A program made the position numbers and the translations under genes. From an uncultured Lachnospiraceae bacterium (GTDB lineage Bacteria; Bacillota; Clostridia; Lachnospirales; Lachnospiraceae), in contig CAJUMM010000001.1 of the NCBI GenBank assembly GCA_910586955.1, forward strand, positions 1 through 64,000: a DNA stretch of 64,000 nt, read 5' to 3'. Below the pieces are notes generated by a model. The model was not told where the DNA came from. It was given only the letters and a program-made list of their open reading frames with translations, and ran no database searches. Numbering within the stretch: the first letter of the stretch is position 1; each line of letters begins with the position of its first letter. Below are positions 57,373 to 64,000 of this stretch, in pieces.

Positions 57373-58899
57373 ATGTTGGGGAAATCCTACAGGGCGGTGT
57401 TGAAATTTTTTGAAACATATTACTGGTTCTTCTTTGGTGCGGCCTGTCTGGTACTGGCCTTCTATTGTTTCCGCTGCCTGGATGTGCAGTATGTAGATTC
57501 CTGGGACGAGGCCCGCCATGGCGTCAATGCCTATGAGATGATTCAGAACAACGACTATATCCGCCATACGTATAACTATCAGGCGGACGACTGGAACTTA
57601 AAACCTTCTATTAGTTACTGGGCTATCGTTCTGGGTTTCCGGATATTTGGCTACGGGGTTTTTGGCCTGCGCTTTTTCTCGGCTTTGGCTTATCTGCTGA
57701 CGGGGATTCTCACGGCACTTTTTGCTAAGCGGTACAGCAAAGAGGCCTCTATTCTGGTACTGGGGTTTTTCTGCGCCAATGAGAGGCCCCTGTCGGCCCA
57801 TCTGGCCAGGGCGGGGGATGCGGATGCCCTCTACTTTTTGTTTTTTACTTTGGCCATGCTGGCCATGTTCCGCATACGGGAGAACCGGAAGCAGGTCTAT
57901 GTCTGCGGCCTGATGTTTTCCCTGGCTTTTCTCACCAAAAGCTGGCATGCAGGCATGATTGCGGTGATTGGGGGCGTGTATCTTTGTGCCACCGGGGAAC
58001 TGTTCCGCTTCCGCCTCCGGGAGTGGGCCGGATTTCTGGCCTCGGTCTTCGCCCCTCTGGTTTTGTGGTTTGGCTGGCGCTTTACCAGAGACGGTTTCTT
58101 CTTCCTGGGGAAGATGGTGGAGGTGGATCTCCTGGCAAGGACAGGAAGCGGAAATTTTGAGGGACATCAGTATCCCTTTTCCTTTTATTACGATACGGTT
58201 TTCGGACATGAAGAATTTATTTACCGCTGGCTGCTTCTGGTGTGCACGGCAGGGATCCTTGCAGGTCTGGCAGTGATGATCCGGAAGAAGGCCTGGAACC
58301 GGAGAGCTTTGGAGGAGGGGCTTGGGTACCTTCTCTGGTTCTTTGTTCCCTTTCTGGGTTTTTCCCTGATTCGCAGCAAACTTATCTGGTACTGCTATCC
58401 CTGCACAGTTCCGCTGTTTCTGGGGGCCGCTGTTTTCCTGGGAAAGGCTCTTAAGTCTCCCCTTGGCCTTCCGGAAGGCAGGGGAAAGGAGCTCCTGTCT
58501 CTTGGGGCCTGGATTGGGGCTGCTGCCTGTGTCCTTGTGACGGCTCATTATATGTGGAATGCCTATGAGACGGTGATCCGGGGAGCAAAAGGAAACGGCT
58601 TCCAGCTTTTCGTAAAGGAGAGCGTGGAGCGGGACAGCGCTTATGCGGGCAGGCGGGCCTATGCTATGGCAGATAATGAGAAGCCGGAGAATGTGGGCTG
58701 CTGGGATCAGAATATGCTGTTTGTTGCTGAGATCTACGGGGATTTCCGCTGTGAAGACGGGGGAAAAGACGGATTTCTGGCAGAGAAAAGCCCGGCAGTT
58801 CTGTATATGACCCGGGAGCAGTACGAGGTATGCCGGGAAGAACTGGCGGGCGTGGAAGTGCTGTATGAAAATGAAGGCTATCTCCTGCTGGGAAACTAG
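57373..58899 (+). CDS. GT-C-fold glycosyltransferase (ArnT/PMT-like)
   Basis: The 508-residue membrane protein has about twelve helices. The first outside loop holds YVDSWDEARHGVNAYEM, where Asp-Glu after Trp is the acidic signature of ArnT/GT83-type enzymes. It should move a sugar from a polyprenyl-phosphate donor to an outer-face acceptor. The ATG at 57373 follows GGGAGGGG; a GTG at 57358 that overlaps the preceding stop is also possible. The GT2 gene at 55335 may supply its donor. It ends 26 bases before the stop of the convergent paralogue gene. Confidence 0.85.
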   Translation: MLGKSYRAVLKFFETYYWFFFGAACLVLAFYCFRCLDVQYVDSWDEARHGVNAYEMIQNNDYIRHTYNYQADDWNLKPSISYWAIVLGFRIFGYGVFGLRFFSALAYLLTGILTALFAKRYSKEASILVLGFFCANERPLSAHLARAGDADALYFLFFTLAMLAMFRIRENRKQVYVCGLMFSLAFLTKSWHAGMIAVIGGVYLCATGELFRFRLREWAGFLASVFAPLVLWFGWRFTRDGFFFLGKMVEVDLLARTGSGNFEGHQYPFSFYYDTVFGHEEFIYRWLLLVCTAGILAGLAVMIRKKAWNRRALEEGLGYLLWFFVPFLGFSLIRSKLIWYCYPCTVPLFLGAAVFLGKALKSPLGLPEGRGKELLSLGAWIGAAACVLVTAHYMWNAYETVIRGAKGNGFQLFVKESVERDSAYAGRRAYAMADNEKPENVGCWDQNMLFVAEIYGDFRCEDGGKDGFLAEKSPAVLYMTREQYEVCREELAGVEVLYENEGYLLLGN

Positions 58900-58925
58900 G
58901 ATTCCGGTTCTTAGAGCGGATCTTC

Positions 58926-61121
58926 TCAGGCGGGGGCTTTTCTATTCCGCCAGGTTAGGAAGGTAATCCCTCCTGCCAGCAAAAGGATTCCTGCACAGAG
59001 GACCAGATAAGCTTTGATACTGAAATAAGTGGTGACTTTGTATTCGCAGACAGAGAATGCAAGGTCGCCTTTTTTCTGCTCCCGGCCCCCTACTGTCAGG
59101 GAGCCTTTGGGGTACATGTCGCAGTTTCCCGTGTTGTAGGAGAGAAATTCCAGGCTGTCCTCCCCCTTGATATAGCCCGGGGTGATCTCCAGGGTGTAGG
59201 AGGTGGGGCCGTGGGGGATTACCGGGTCCAGGAGAAATTCATAGGGCTTGTTTTTTTCTACCATGCCGGAGAGAAACCGATCGTTGTCGTAGAGGACGGT
59301 TCCGTCCTCCCGGGTAAGCTTTACCAGAAAGGCGGACTGGTTGTAAGGCCCCACGGTATTCACTGCCCGGACTGCAATGCGGTTGAAGGGCCGATCCGTG
59401 GTAAAGGTCTGGGTATAAATTTGATCATAGTCCGACACATAGCCGTCTCCGCCCCCTGCGTACTGGTACTGATCCACACAGTAGCTCCGCTCTTCAATGG
59501 GGGTGTCCACCAGCTCTTTTTTGGCAAAGACCAGGAGCACCAGCAGCAGGGCCCAGGCAGCGGCGCAGCCAGGCCAGCTTTTCCCAAGTAAGGGGCCAAG
59601 GGCCGGGCTTTCCCGGAACCGGCACAAGCCTTCTGCCAGAAGCAAAAGTCCCAGGAAGGTAAAGGTTATGCTGTATAGGGGGTTTGTCTCCCAGATCAGG
59701 TGGAAAGCCATAGCCCCCAGAAGGGTAAGCTGTACTAGGAAAGAGCCCGGCAGCTTCTTTTTAGTCCGCAGGCACCAGAAAGAGGCCAGGGCCAAGAGCC
59801 CGGTAACGAGCATCTGCAGGGCCCGGAAAATCTGGGCATAGGCGGTGACAAAGCCTGCCTTGTTTCCCAGAAGGTAATCATACAATTTGCCCTGGGTGCT
59901 GCAGCTGTTTTCCGGAAGATAACCGTCGGTTCCGTCCGCCCAGGTATTCAGAAGCTTCCGTCCGGCCAGGGAGACAAGGCCCAGCGGCCCCGCTTCCCGT
60001 ATGCGTTCCAGAAGCACTTCCTTGTCGGCGGCGATCTTCTCTTCTTTGGTGGCGAAGCCGGAGGTATACATTTCGTCCAGCTGTTCGAAGGCGCCGTCCC
60101 AGCGGGAACCCATCATAATCCAGTGGATGACGGGAAAGCCGGTGTTTTTATAATCGAAGTTTACATAATGATCCGTAACTCTGCTCCAGAAGCCCAGAGA
60201 GAGAAGGACAGCCAGGAGAAAGGCGGCCATGGAAAGAGCATATTTCTTCCCGGTCCTTCTAAGGTACGGAAGGGCCTTCCAGAGGCCGCCGGTATTTCGC
60301 ACTTTTTCCACAAGCTTAAAAGCGGCTGCCAGGAATACGGCGATCATGGCAATCATGGTGGTGGCCCGGAGCTTAAACCCAAGCACCAGAATCAGGCCAA
60401 GAGCCCCCCCTATAAGTCCCCGGTTTTGCTTTGTCCGGGCTTTGGGAAGCAGCAGATAGAGATAGAGGATTCCCATAAGGCAGGGCCTGGAACAGGTGTT
60501 GGTATAGAAATATCCGGCCCACACATAGGAGAGGGGGCAGAGGACACAGATAACCAGGTAGAAAACCCCTGTGCGCAGGCCGGCGGTTTTTTCTCCAATC
60601 CGGAAGCCCAGCCAGATAGAACCTGTGATACAGGCAATGTTTACCAGCTGGACGGCGGGCATGAAAAAGGATTCTGACACTCCGCATCTGGACAGGAGGA
60701 GCAGAAACCAGTAAGTCAGGATGGTGATAGGGTAGTTGTTGGTGTACCGGGCGAAATAACCCGTCTCATAGGTGCCGGAAATGGTGCGGGTTTTCAGCAT
60801 TTCCACAGCCATGTCAAAGGTCTTTAGGGGATCGTAGCGCAGCATGGGCCGGAAGACGAAGAGGAATATAAGCTGTCCGGCGGCCAGAATCAGGATGCAC
60901 AGGAGGGACAGGCGGCGCAGGTTTTTCTCTTCCTGCTTATCCAGCAGGCGCCGGATGAGAAGGAGGGCGGCCAGCAGCAGGATCACCCCTGCCAGTATGA
61001 AGAGAAAGCGGAGGGGAAGGGTATCCATGTTCCGAAGCCAGGACGAATCCCACCGCACAAAGGACCAGATGCCGGTATACAGGCAGAAAACTGCCAGCAG
61101 AAGAAAAATTAACGTGTACAT
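58926..61121 (-). CDS. GT-C-type integral membrane protein, paralogue of 52433-54550
   Basis: The 731-residue membrane protein shares its layout with the 705-residue protein: N-terminal helices, a GYFARYTNNYPITILTYWF region, and a C-terminal extracellular domain of about 190 residues closed by one helix. The shared motif NNY-x-x-TILTYWF and conserved Trp-Ala-Asp-Gly-Thr-Asp (WADGTDGY here, WADGTDSF there) mark the two as duplicates. The ATG at 61121-61119 follows GGAGG by 4 bases; a TTG at 61133 falls upstream of that site. The role is probably glycosyl transfer in surface-polymer synthesis. Confidence 0.7.
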   Translation of the reverse strand: MYTLIFLLLAVFCLYTGIWSFVRWDSSWLRNMDTLPLRFLFILAGVILLLAALLLIRRLLDKQEEKNLRRLSLLCILILAAGQLIFLFVFRPMLRYDPLKTFDMAVEMLKTRTISGTYETGYFARYTNNYPITILTYWFLLLLSRCGVSESFFMPAVQLVNIACITGSIWLGFRIGEKTAGLRTGVFYLVICVLCPLSYVWAGYFYTNTCSRPCLMGILYLYLLLPKARTKQNRGLIGGALGLILVLGFKLRATTMIAMIAVFLAAAFKLVEKVRNTGGLWKALPYLRRTGKKYALSMAAFLLAVLLSLGFWSRVTDHYVNFDYKNTGFPVIHWIMMGSRWDGAFEQLDEMYTSGFATKEEKIAADKEVLLERIREAGPLGLVSLAGRKLLNTWADGTDGYLPENSCSTQGKLYDYLLGNKAGFVTAYAQIFRALQMLVTGLLALASFWCLRTKKKLPGSFLVQLTLLGAMAFHLIWETNPLYSITFTFLGLLLLAEGLCRFRESPALGPLLGKSWPGCAAAWALLLVLLVFAKKELVDTPIEERSYCVDQYQYAGGGDGYVSDYDQIYTQTFTTDRPFNRIAVRAVNTVGPYNQSAFLVKLTREDGTVLYDNDRFLSGMVEKNKPYEFLLDPVIPHGPTSYTLEITPGYIKGEDSLEFLSYNTGNCDMYPKGSLTVGGREQKKGDLAFSVCEYKVTTYFSIKAYLVLCAGILLLAGGITFLTWRNRKAPA

Positions 61122-61208
61122 GTGACCTCCCAAAACGTATATTATATATAGAATAACCTAAAAAGGCAGGGGGGACAAGGGCGAATGGGGATTTTACGAA
61201 AATATATC

Positions 61209-61236
61209 TTGTGAAATTCCGATTATTTGTTATAAT
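61209..61236 (+). promoter_or_regulatory. Promoter of glmM
   Basis: TTGTGA (61209-61214) and TATAAT (61231-61236) are 16 bases apart. Confidence 0.6.
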
Positions 61237-61261
61237 AGAACTGTTAAAAACAGCCAGCTGG

Positions 61262-61299
61262 CCTTCCGGAAACAAGCCATGTATCAGGGAAGGTTTTTT
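61262..61299 (+). terminator. Possible attenuator in the glmM leader
   Basis: CCTTCC (61262-61267) can pair with GGAAGG (61288-61293) and six T follow (61294-61299). It lies between the glmM promoter and start codon. The upstream CCAGCTGG (61254-61261) is self-complementary and could compete. The stem is short, so this is tentative. Confidence 0.4.
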
Positions 61300-61336
61300 A
61301 CTGCTGTTTGGTGTGAATGTCTAAAAGGAGTGGATT

Positions 61337-62671
61337 ATGGGAAAATATTTCGGAACGGACGGTTTCCGCGGCGAGGCGAATGTGAAGCTGACGGTGGAGC
61401 ACGCTTTTAAGGTGGGAAGGTATCTGGGATGGTACTATGGAAGGGATCACAAGGCAAAGATTGTGATTGGAAAAGATACCAGAAGAAGCAGCTATATGTT
61501 TGAGTATGCCCTGGCGGCAGGCATTACGGCTTCGGGGGCAGACGCATACCTTCTGCATGTGACCACTACCCCCAGCGTATCCTATGTGGTGCGGACGGAA
61601 GGCTTTGACTGCGGGATTATGATTTCCGCCAGCCACAATCCCTTTCACGACAACGGGATTAAGGTGATCAACGGCCTGGGTCATAAGCTGGAGGCGGAGA
61701 TTGAGGAGAAGATTGAGAGATATATAGACGGCCAGGTGGAGGAACGTCCGCTGGCTACCGGGGCGGATATCGGGCGCACCATTGATTTTGCCGCAGGCCG
61801 CAACCGCTATATCGGCTATCTGATCTCCCTGCCAACCCGTTCTTTCAAAAATATGCGGGTGGGCCTGGACTGCTCCAACGGCAGTGCTTCCGCCATTGCC
61901 AAGAGCGTGTTTGACGCCCTGGGAGCCAAGACCTATGTGATCAACAACGACCCGGACGGAACCAATATCAATACCAACTGCGGCTCCACCCATATTGAGG
62001 TGCTGCAGCAGTTTGTACGGGAGAAGCATCTGGATGTGGGCTTTGCCTATGACGGGGATGCGGACCGCTGTATCGCCGTGGACGAAAACGGGGACGTGGT
62101 GGACGGCGACCGGATTCTCTATGTGTGCGGCAAGTACATGATGGAACAGAACGCCCTCAGGGACAATACCATCGTCACTACGGTTATGTCCAACCTGGGC
62201 CTTTACAAAGCCTGTGACCGTATCGGCATGAAGTACGAGAAGACGGCCGTAGGCGACAAGTACGTATATGAAAATATGACCCAGAACGGCTTCCAGCTGG
62301 GCGGGGAGCAGTCCGGGCACATTATTTTCAGCAAACATGCAACCACCGGGGACGGAATCCTCACTTCCCTGAAGATTATGGAAGTGATTCTGGAGAAGAA
62401 GACTTCCCTGGCTACTCTGGCTTCCGAGGTGAAGATTTATCCCCAGCTTCTGCAGAATCTGAAAGTGACGGATATGGATGCCACCCTGAACCATCCCGAT
62501 GTGAAGAAAGCTATCGGAGAAGTGGAGGAGAAGCTGGGAAGCGAAGGCCGCATCCTGGTCCGCAAGAGCGGCACCGAGCCCTTGCTGCGGGTAATGGTGG
62601 AAGCCCTCACCGACGAGCTCTGCGAGGAGCATGTGCTGCATGTGATTAACGCTATGAAAGGGACCCTGTAA
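61337..62671 (+). CDS. glmM: Phosphoglucosamine mutase
   Basis: This 444-residue enzyme converts glucosamine 6-phosphate to glucosamine 1-phosphate for UDP-GlcNAc and peptidoglycan synthesis. The phosphoserine is Ser99 in SASHNPFHDNGIK, the metal loop is YDGDADRC, the sugar loop is GGEQSGHI, and the phosphate-binding loop is RKSGTEPLLRV. The start MGKYFGTDGFRG and the length match GlmM rather than phosphomannomutase. AAAAGGAG precedes the ATG. The gene has its own promoter. Confidence 0.96.
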   Translation: MGKYFGTDGFRGEANVKLTVEHAFKVGRYLGWYYGRDHKAKIVIGKDTRRSSYMFEYALAAGITASGADAYLLHVTTTPSVSYVVRTEGFDCGIMISASHNPFHDNGIKVINGLGHKLEAEIEEKIERYIDGQVEERPLATGADIGRTIDFAAGRNRYIGYLISLPTRSFKNMRVGLDCSNGSASAIAKSVFDALGAKTYVINNDPDGTNINTNCGSTHIEVLQQFVREKHLDVGFAYDGDADRCIAVDENGDVVDGDRILYVCGKYMMEQNALRDNTIVTTVMSNLGLYKACDRIGMKYEKTAVGDKYVYENMTQNGFQLGGEQSGHIIFSKHATTGDGILTSLKIMEVILEKKTSLATLASEVKIYPQLLQNLKVTDMDATLNHPDVKKAIGEVEEKLGSEGRILVRKSGTEPLLRVMVEALTDELCEEHVLHVINAMKGTL

Positions 62672-62699
62672 GGGAACTAAAAACAGGAGGTATGATAAG

Positions 62700-63620
62700 A
62701 TGAAAAAGACAGCACTGGTAGTGATGGCCGCCGGAATCGGAAGCCGTTTCGGGGGAGGAATCAAGCAGCTGGAGCCTGTAGGCCCCAGCGGGGAGATTAT
62801 CATGGATTATTCCATCCATGATGCCCTGGAGGCAGGATTTAACAAGGTGGTATTTATCATCCGCAAGGATCTGGAGAAGGATTTCCGGGAGATCATCGGA
62901 AACCGCATCGAGAAGCTGACGGAAGTAGCTTATGCCTTCCAGGAGGTAGAGGATCTTCCCGGCGGCTTCAAGAACCCGGAAGGGCGTACGAAACCCTGGG
63001 GTACCGGCCAGGCGGTCTTAAGCTGCAGGGGCCTTTTAAATGAGCCCTTTGTGGTAATCAATGCCGACGACTATTACGGGAAAGAGGCTTTCGTGAAGGT
63101 ACACGATTATCTGGTGCAGGATCGTCCTTCCAACGGAATGTTTGACTTCTGTATGGCAGGCTTTATTTTGGGAAATACTCTCAGTGACAACGGAGCCGTT
63201 ACCAGAGGAATCTGCAAAGTGGAGAACGGCTACCTGACGGATGTAGTGGAGACTTCCGGAATTGAAAAGCTGCCGGAGGGCGGCGCTGCCGTGCCGGGTG
63301 AGGACGGAAAACTGGTGCCTGTGGATGCAAAGAGCTATGTTTCCATGAATATGTGGGGACTGACACCGGATTTCCTGGATGAGATCGAGAGGGGCTTTAT
63401 TGAATTTCTGGGAAATGTGAAGCCTGGGGATTTGAAAGCCGAGTATCTGCTTCCGGGGATCATTGACGGGCTTTTGAAGAGCCAGAAGGCATCTGTCAAG
63501 GTGCTTAAGACCAATGACAAATGGTTCGGCGTAACCTACAAGGAAGATAAGCAGTCGGTAGTGGATTCTTTCAAAAAGCTCATTGCCGACGGCGTATATA
63601 AGGAAAAACTTTTTTCTTAA
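62700..63620 (+). CDS. Sugar-phosphate nucleotidyltransferase
   Basis: The 306-residue enzyme has the NTP-transferase fold with the activation loop ALVVMAAGIGSRFGGGIKQ. The segment VVINADDYYG carries the metal-binding Asp pair. It should join a nucleoside triphosphate to a sugar 1-phosphate. The nucleotide and sugar are not clear: it is shorter than GlmU and lacks the acetyltransferase half, and it does not look like the usual GalU or RmlA. AGGAGG at 62685-62690 supports the start. Its position 28 bases after glmM suggests a role in cell-envelope precursors. Confidence 0.85.
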   Translation: MKKTALVVMAAGIGSRFGGGIKQLEPVGPSGEIIMDYSIHDALEAGFNKVVFIIRKDLEKDFREIIGNRIEKLTEVAYAFQEVEDLPGGFKNPEGRTKPWGTGQAVLSCRGLLNEPFVVINADDYYGKEAFVKVHDYLVQDRPSNGMFDFCMAGFILGNTLSDNGAVTRGICKVENGYLTDVVETSGIEKLPEGGAAVPGEDGKLVPVDAKSYVSMNMWGLTPDFLDEIERGFIEFLGNVKPGDLKAEYLLPGIIDGLLKSQKASVKVLKTNDKWFGVTYKEDKQSVVDSFKKLIADGVYKEKLFS

Positions 63621-63632
63621 AAAGCAAAGAGG

Positions 63633-63660
63633 AAGGGCACCCCGAAGGCGGTGCCCTTTA
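63633..63660 (+). terminator. Possible terminator after the nucleotidyltransferase gene
   Basis: AAGGGCACC (63633-63641) pairs exactly with GGTGCCCTT (63650-63658), but only one more T follows. It may act as a partial terminator ahead of the ABC exporter gene. Confidence 0.55.
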
Positions 63661-63674
63661 AAAACAGGTGAAGT

Positions 63675-64000
63675 ATGAAAACGAAGAAGAAAAATCTGCT
63701 CTCTTACTATGGGCCTTATAAAGGGCTTTTGGCTCTGGATCTTTTGTTCGCCATGACCGGAGCAGGGGTGAGCCTTTCTATTCCCCTGATTGTCCGCTAT
63801 ATAACCAACCAGGTGATTTATGAGGAGAGCGGCGCAGCATGGAATACGATTGTTTCCTTAAGCGTTCTGATGCTGGGGCTTCTGGCTTTGGAGCTGGCCT
63901 GCAATTTCTATATTACCTACTGGGGCCATATGATGGGCGCCAGGATGGAATACGGGATGCGGAGCGAGATCTTTGAACACTACCAGAAGCTGTCCTTTGC
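63675..64000 (+). CDS. ABC exporter, membrane domain (cut by window edge)
   Basis: An open frame starts at ATG 63675 and runs off the right edge after about 108 residues. The translation begins MKTKKKNLLSYYGPYKGLLA and contains two hydrophobic helices and the pattern GARMEYGMRSEIFEHYQKLSF. This is typical of the first helices and first coupling-helix region of MsbA/LmrA-type exporters with fused ATPase domains. The ATPase half is outside the window. AGGTGA lies 4 bases upstream of the start codon. Confidence 0.85.
   Translation, partial: MKTKKKNLLSYYGPYKGLLALDLLFAMTGAGVSLSIPLIVRYITNQVIYEESGAAWNTIVSLSVLMLGLLALELACNFYITYWGHMMGARMEYGMRSEIFEHYQKLSF

Noticed and set aside
61237..61336. A glmS-type ribozyme or other riboswitch in the glmM leader
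   Set aside because: The leader is too short and lacks the conserved glmS core. Only a simple stem with T-run was found.

Overview
The window looks like a chromosome segment of an anaerobic, spore-forming member of the Firmicutes, most likely a gut Lachnospiraceae. The grounds are a spoVT sporulation gene, YesM/YesN-type two-component genes, a mannose-family PTS, a degenerate Rpn-type nuclease gene, strong AGGAGG ribosome sites, and the rho, rpmE, DUF1385, prmC, prfA series known from Clostridia. No rRNA, tRNA, CRISPR array, integrase or transposase was seen.

Positions 1-2061 hold housekeeping genes: acetate kinase (cut by the window edge), D-lactate dehydrogenase and spoVT. Positions 2089-13588 form a catabolic locus. 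A LacI-type regulator fused to a solute-binding domain is read away from an apparent operon. That operon encodes a sugar-type ABC transporter, a predicted glycosidase, a homologue of the Anabaena sensory rhodopsin transducer (ASRT), a creatinase-like M24 protein without most metal ligands, a creatininase-family amidohydrolase and a hexapeptide acetyltransferase. The substrate is unknown, and this is the best candidate for an undescribed system. A 102-bp tandem repeat lies inside it, and related short repeats supply ribosome sites elsewhere.

Positions 13649-14536 carry a long hairpin and an Rpn-like gene that has lost its catalytic core; asnB follows behind a palindromic promoter. Positions 16886-24234 encode an AfuABC/FbpABC-type ABC importer, a YesM/YesN sensor-regulator pair and an inositol-monophosphatase-family phosphatase, which together suggest phosphorylated-sugar uptake. 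Then come pncB, a CDF metal exporter, and an operon of an MBL-fold hydrolase, PTS IIB/IIC/IID (no IIA) and a MATE exporter, facing a PRD-type regulator.

Positions 33882-44986 carry rho, rpmE, a DUF1385 gene, prmC and prfA. Between rho and rpmE sits a sulfur cassette: cysD, a cysN-cysC fusion, an SsuABC-type importer and a carbohydrate-type sulfotransferase. It makes the sulfate donor PAPS and an enzyme that uses it, with no sulfate-reduction genes in the window, so sulfation of a product is more likely than sulfur assimilation.

From 45001 to 61121 lies a surface-glycan cluster: four GT-C-type membrane proteins (two of them paralogues on the minus strand), three GT2 glycosyltransferases, three acylation/SGNH proteins (acyltransferase-3, MBOAT and its SGNH partner), a second SGNH hydrolase, and a DegT aminotransferase with an FdtA-like ketoisomerase for an amino-dideoxysugar. 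The window ends with glmM, a sugar-phosphate nucleotidyltransferase and the start of an ABC exporter gene.
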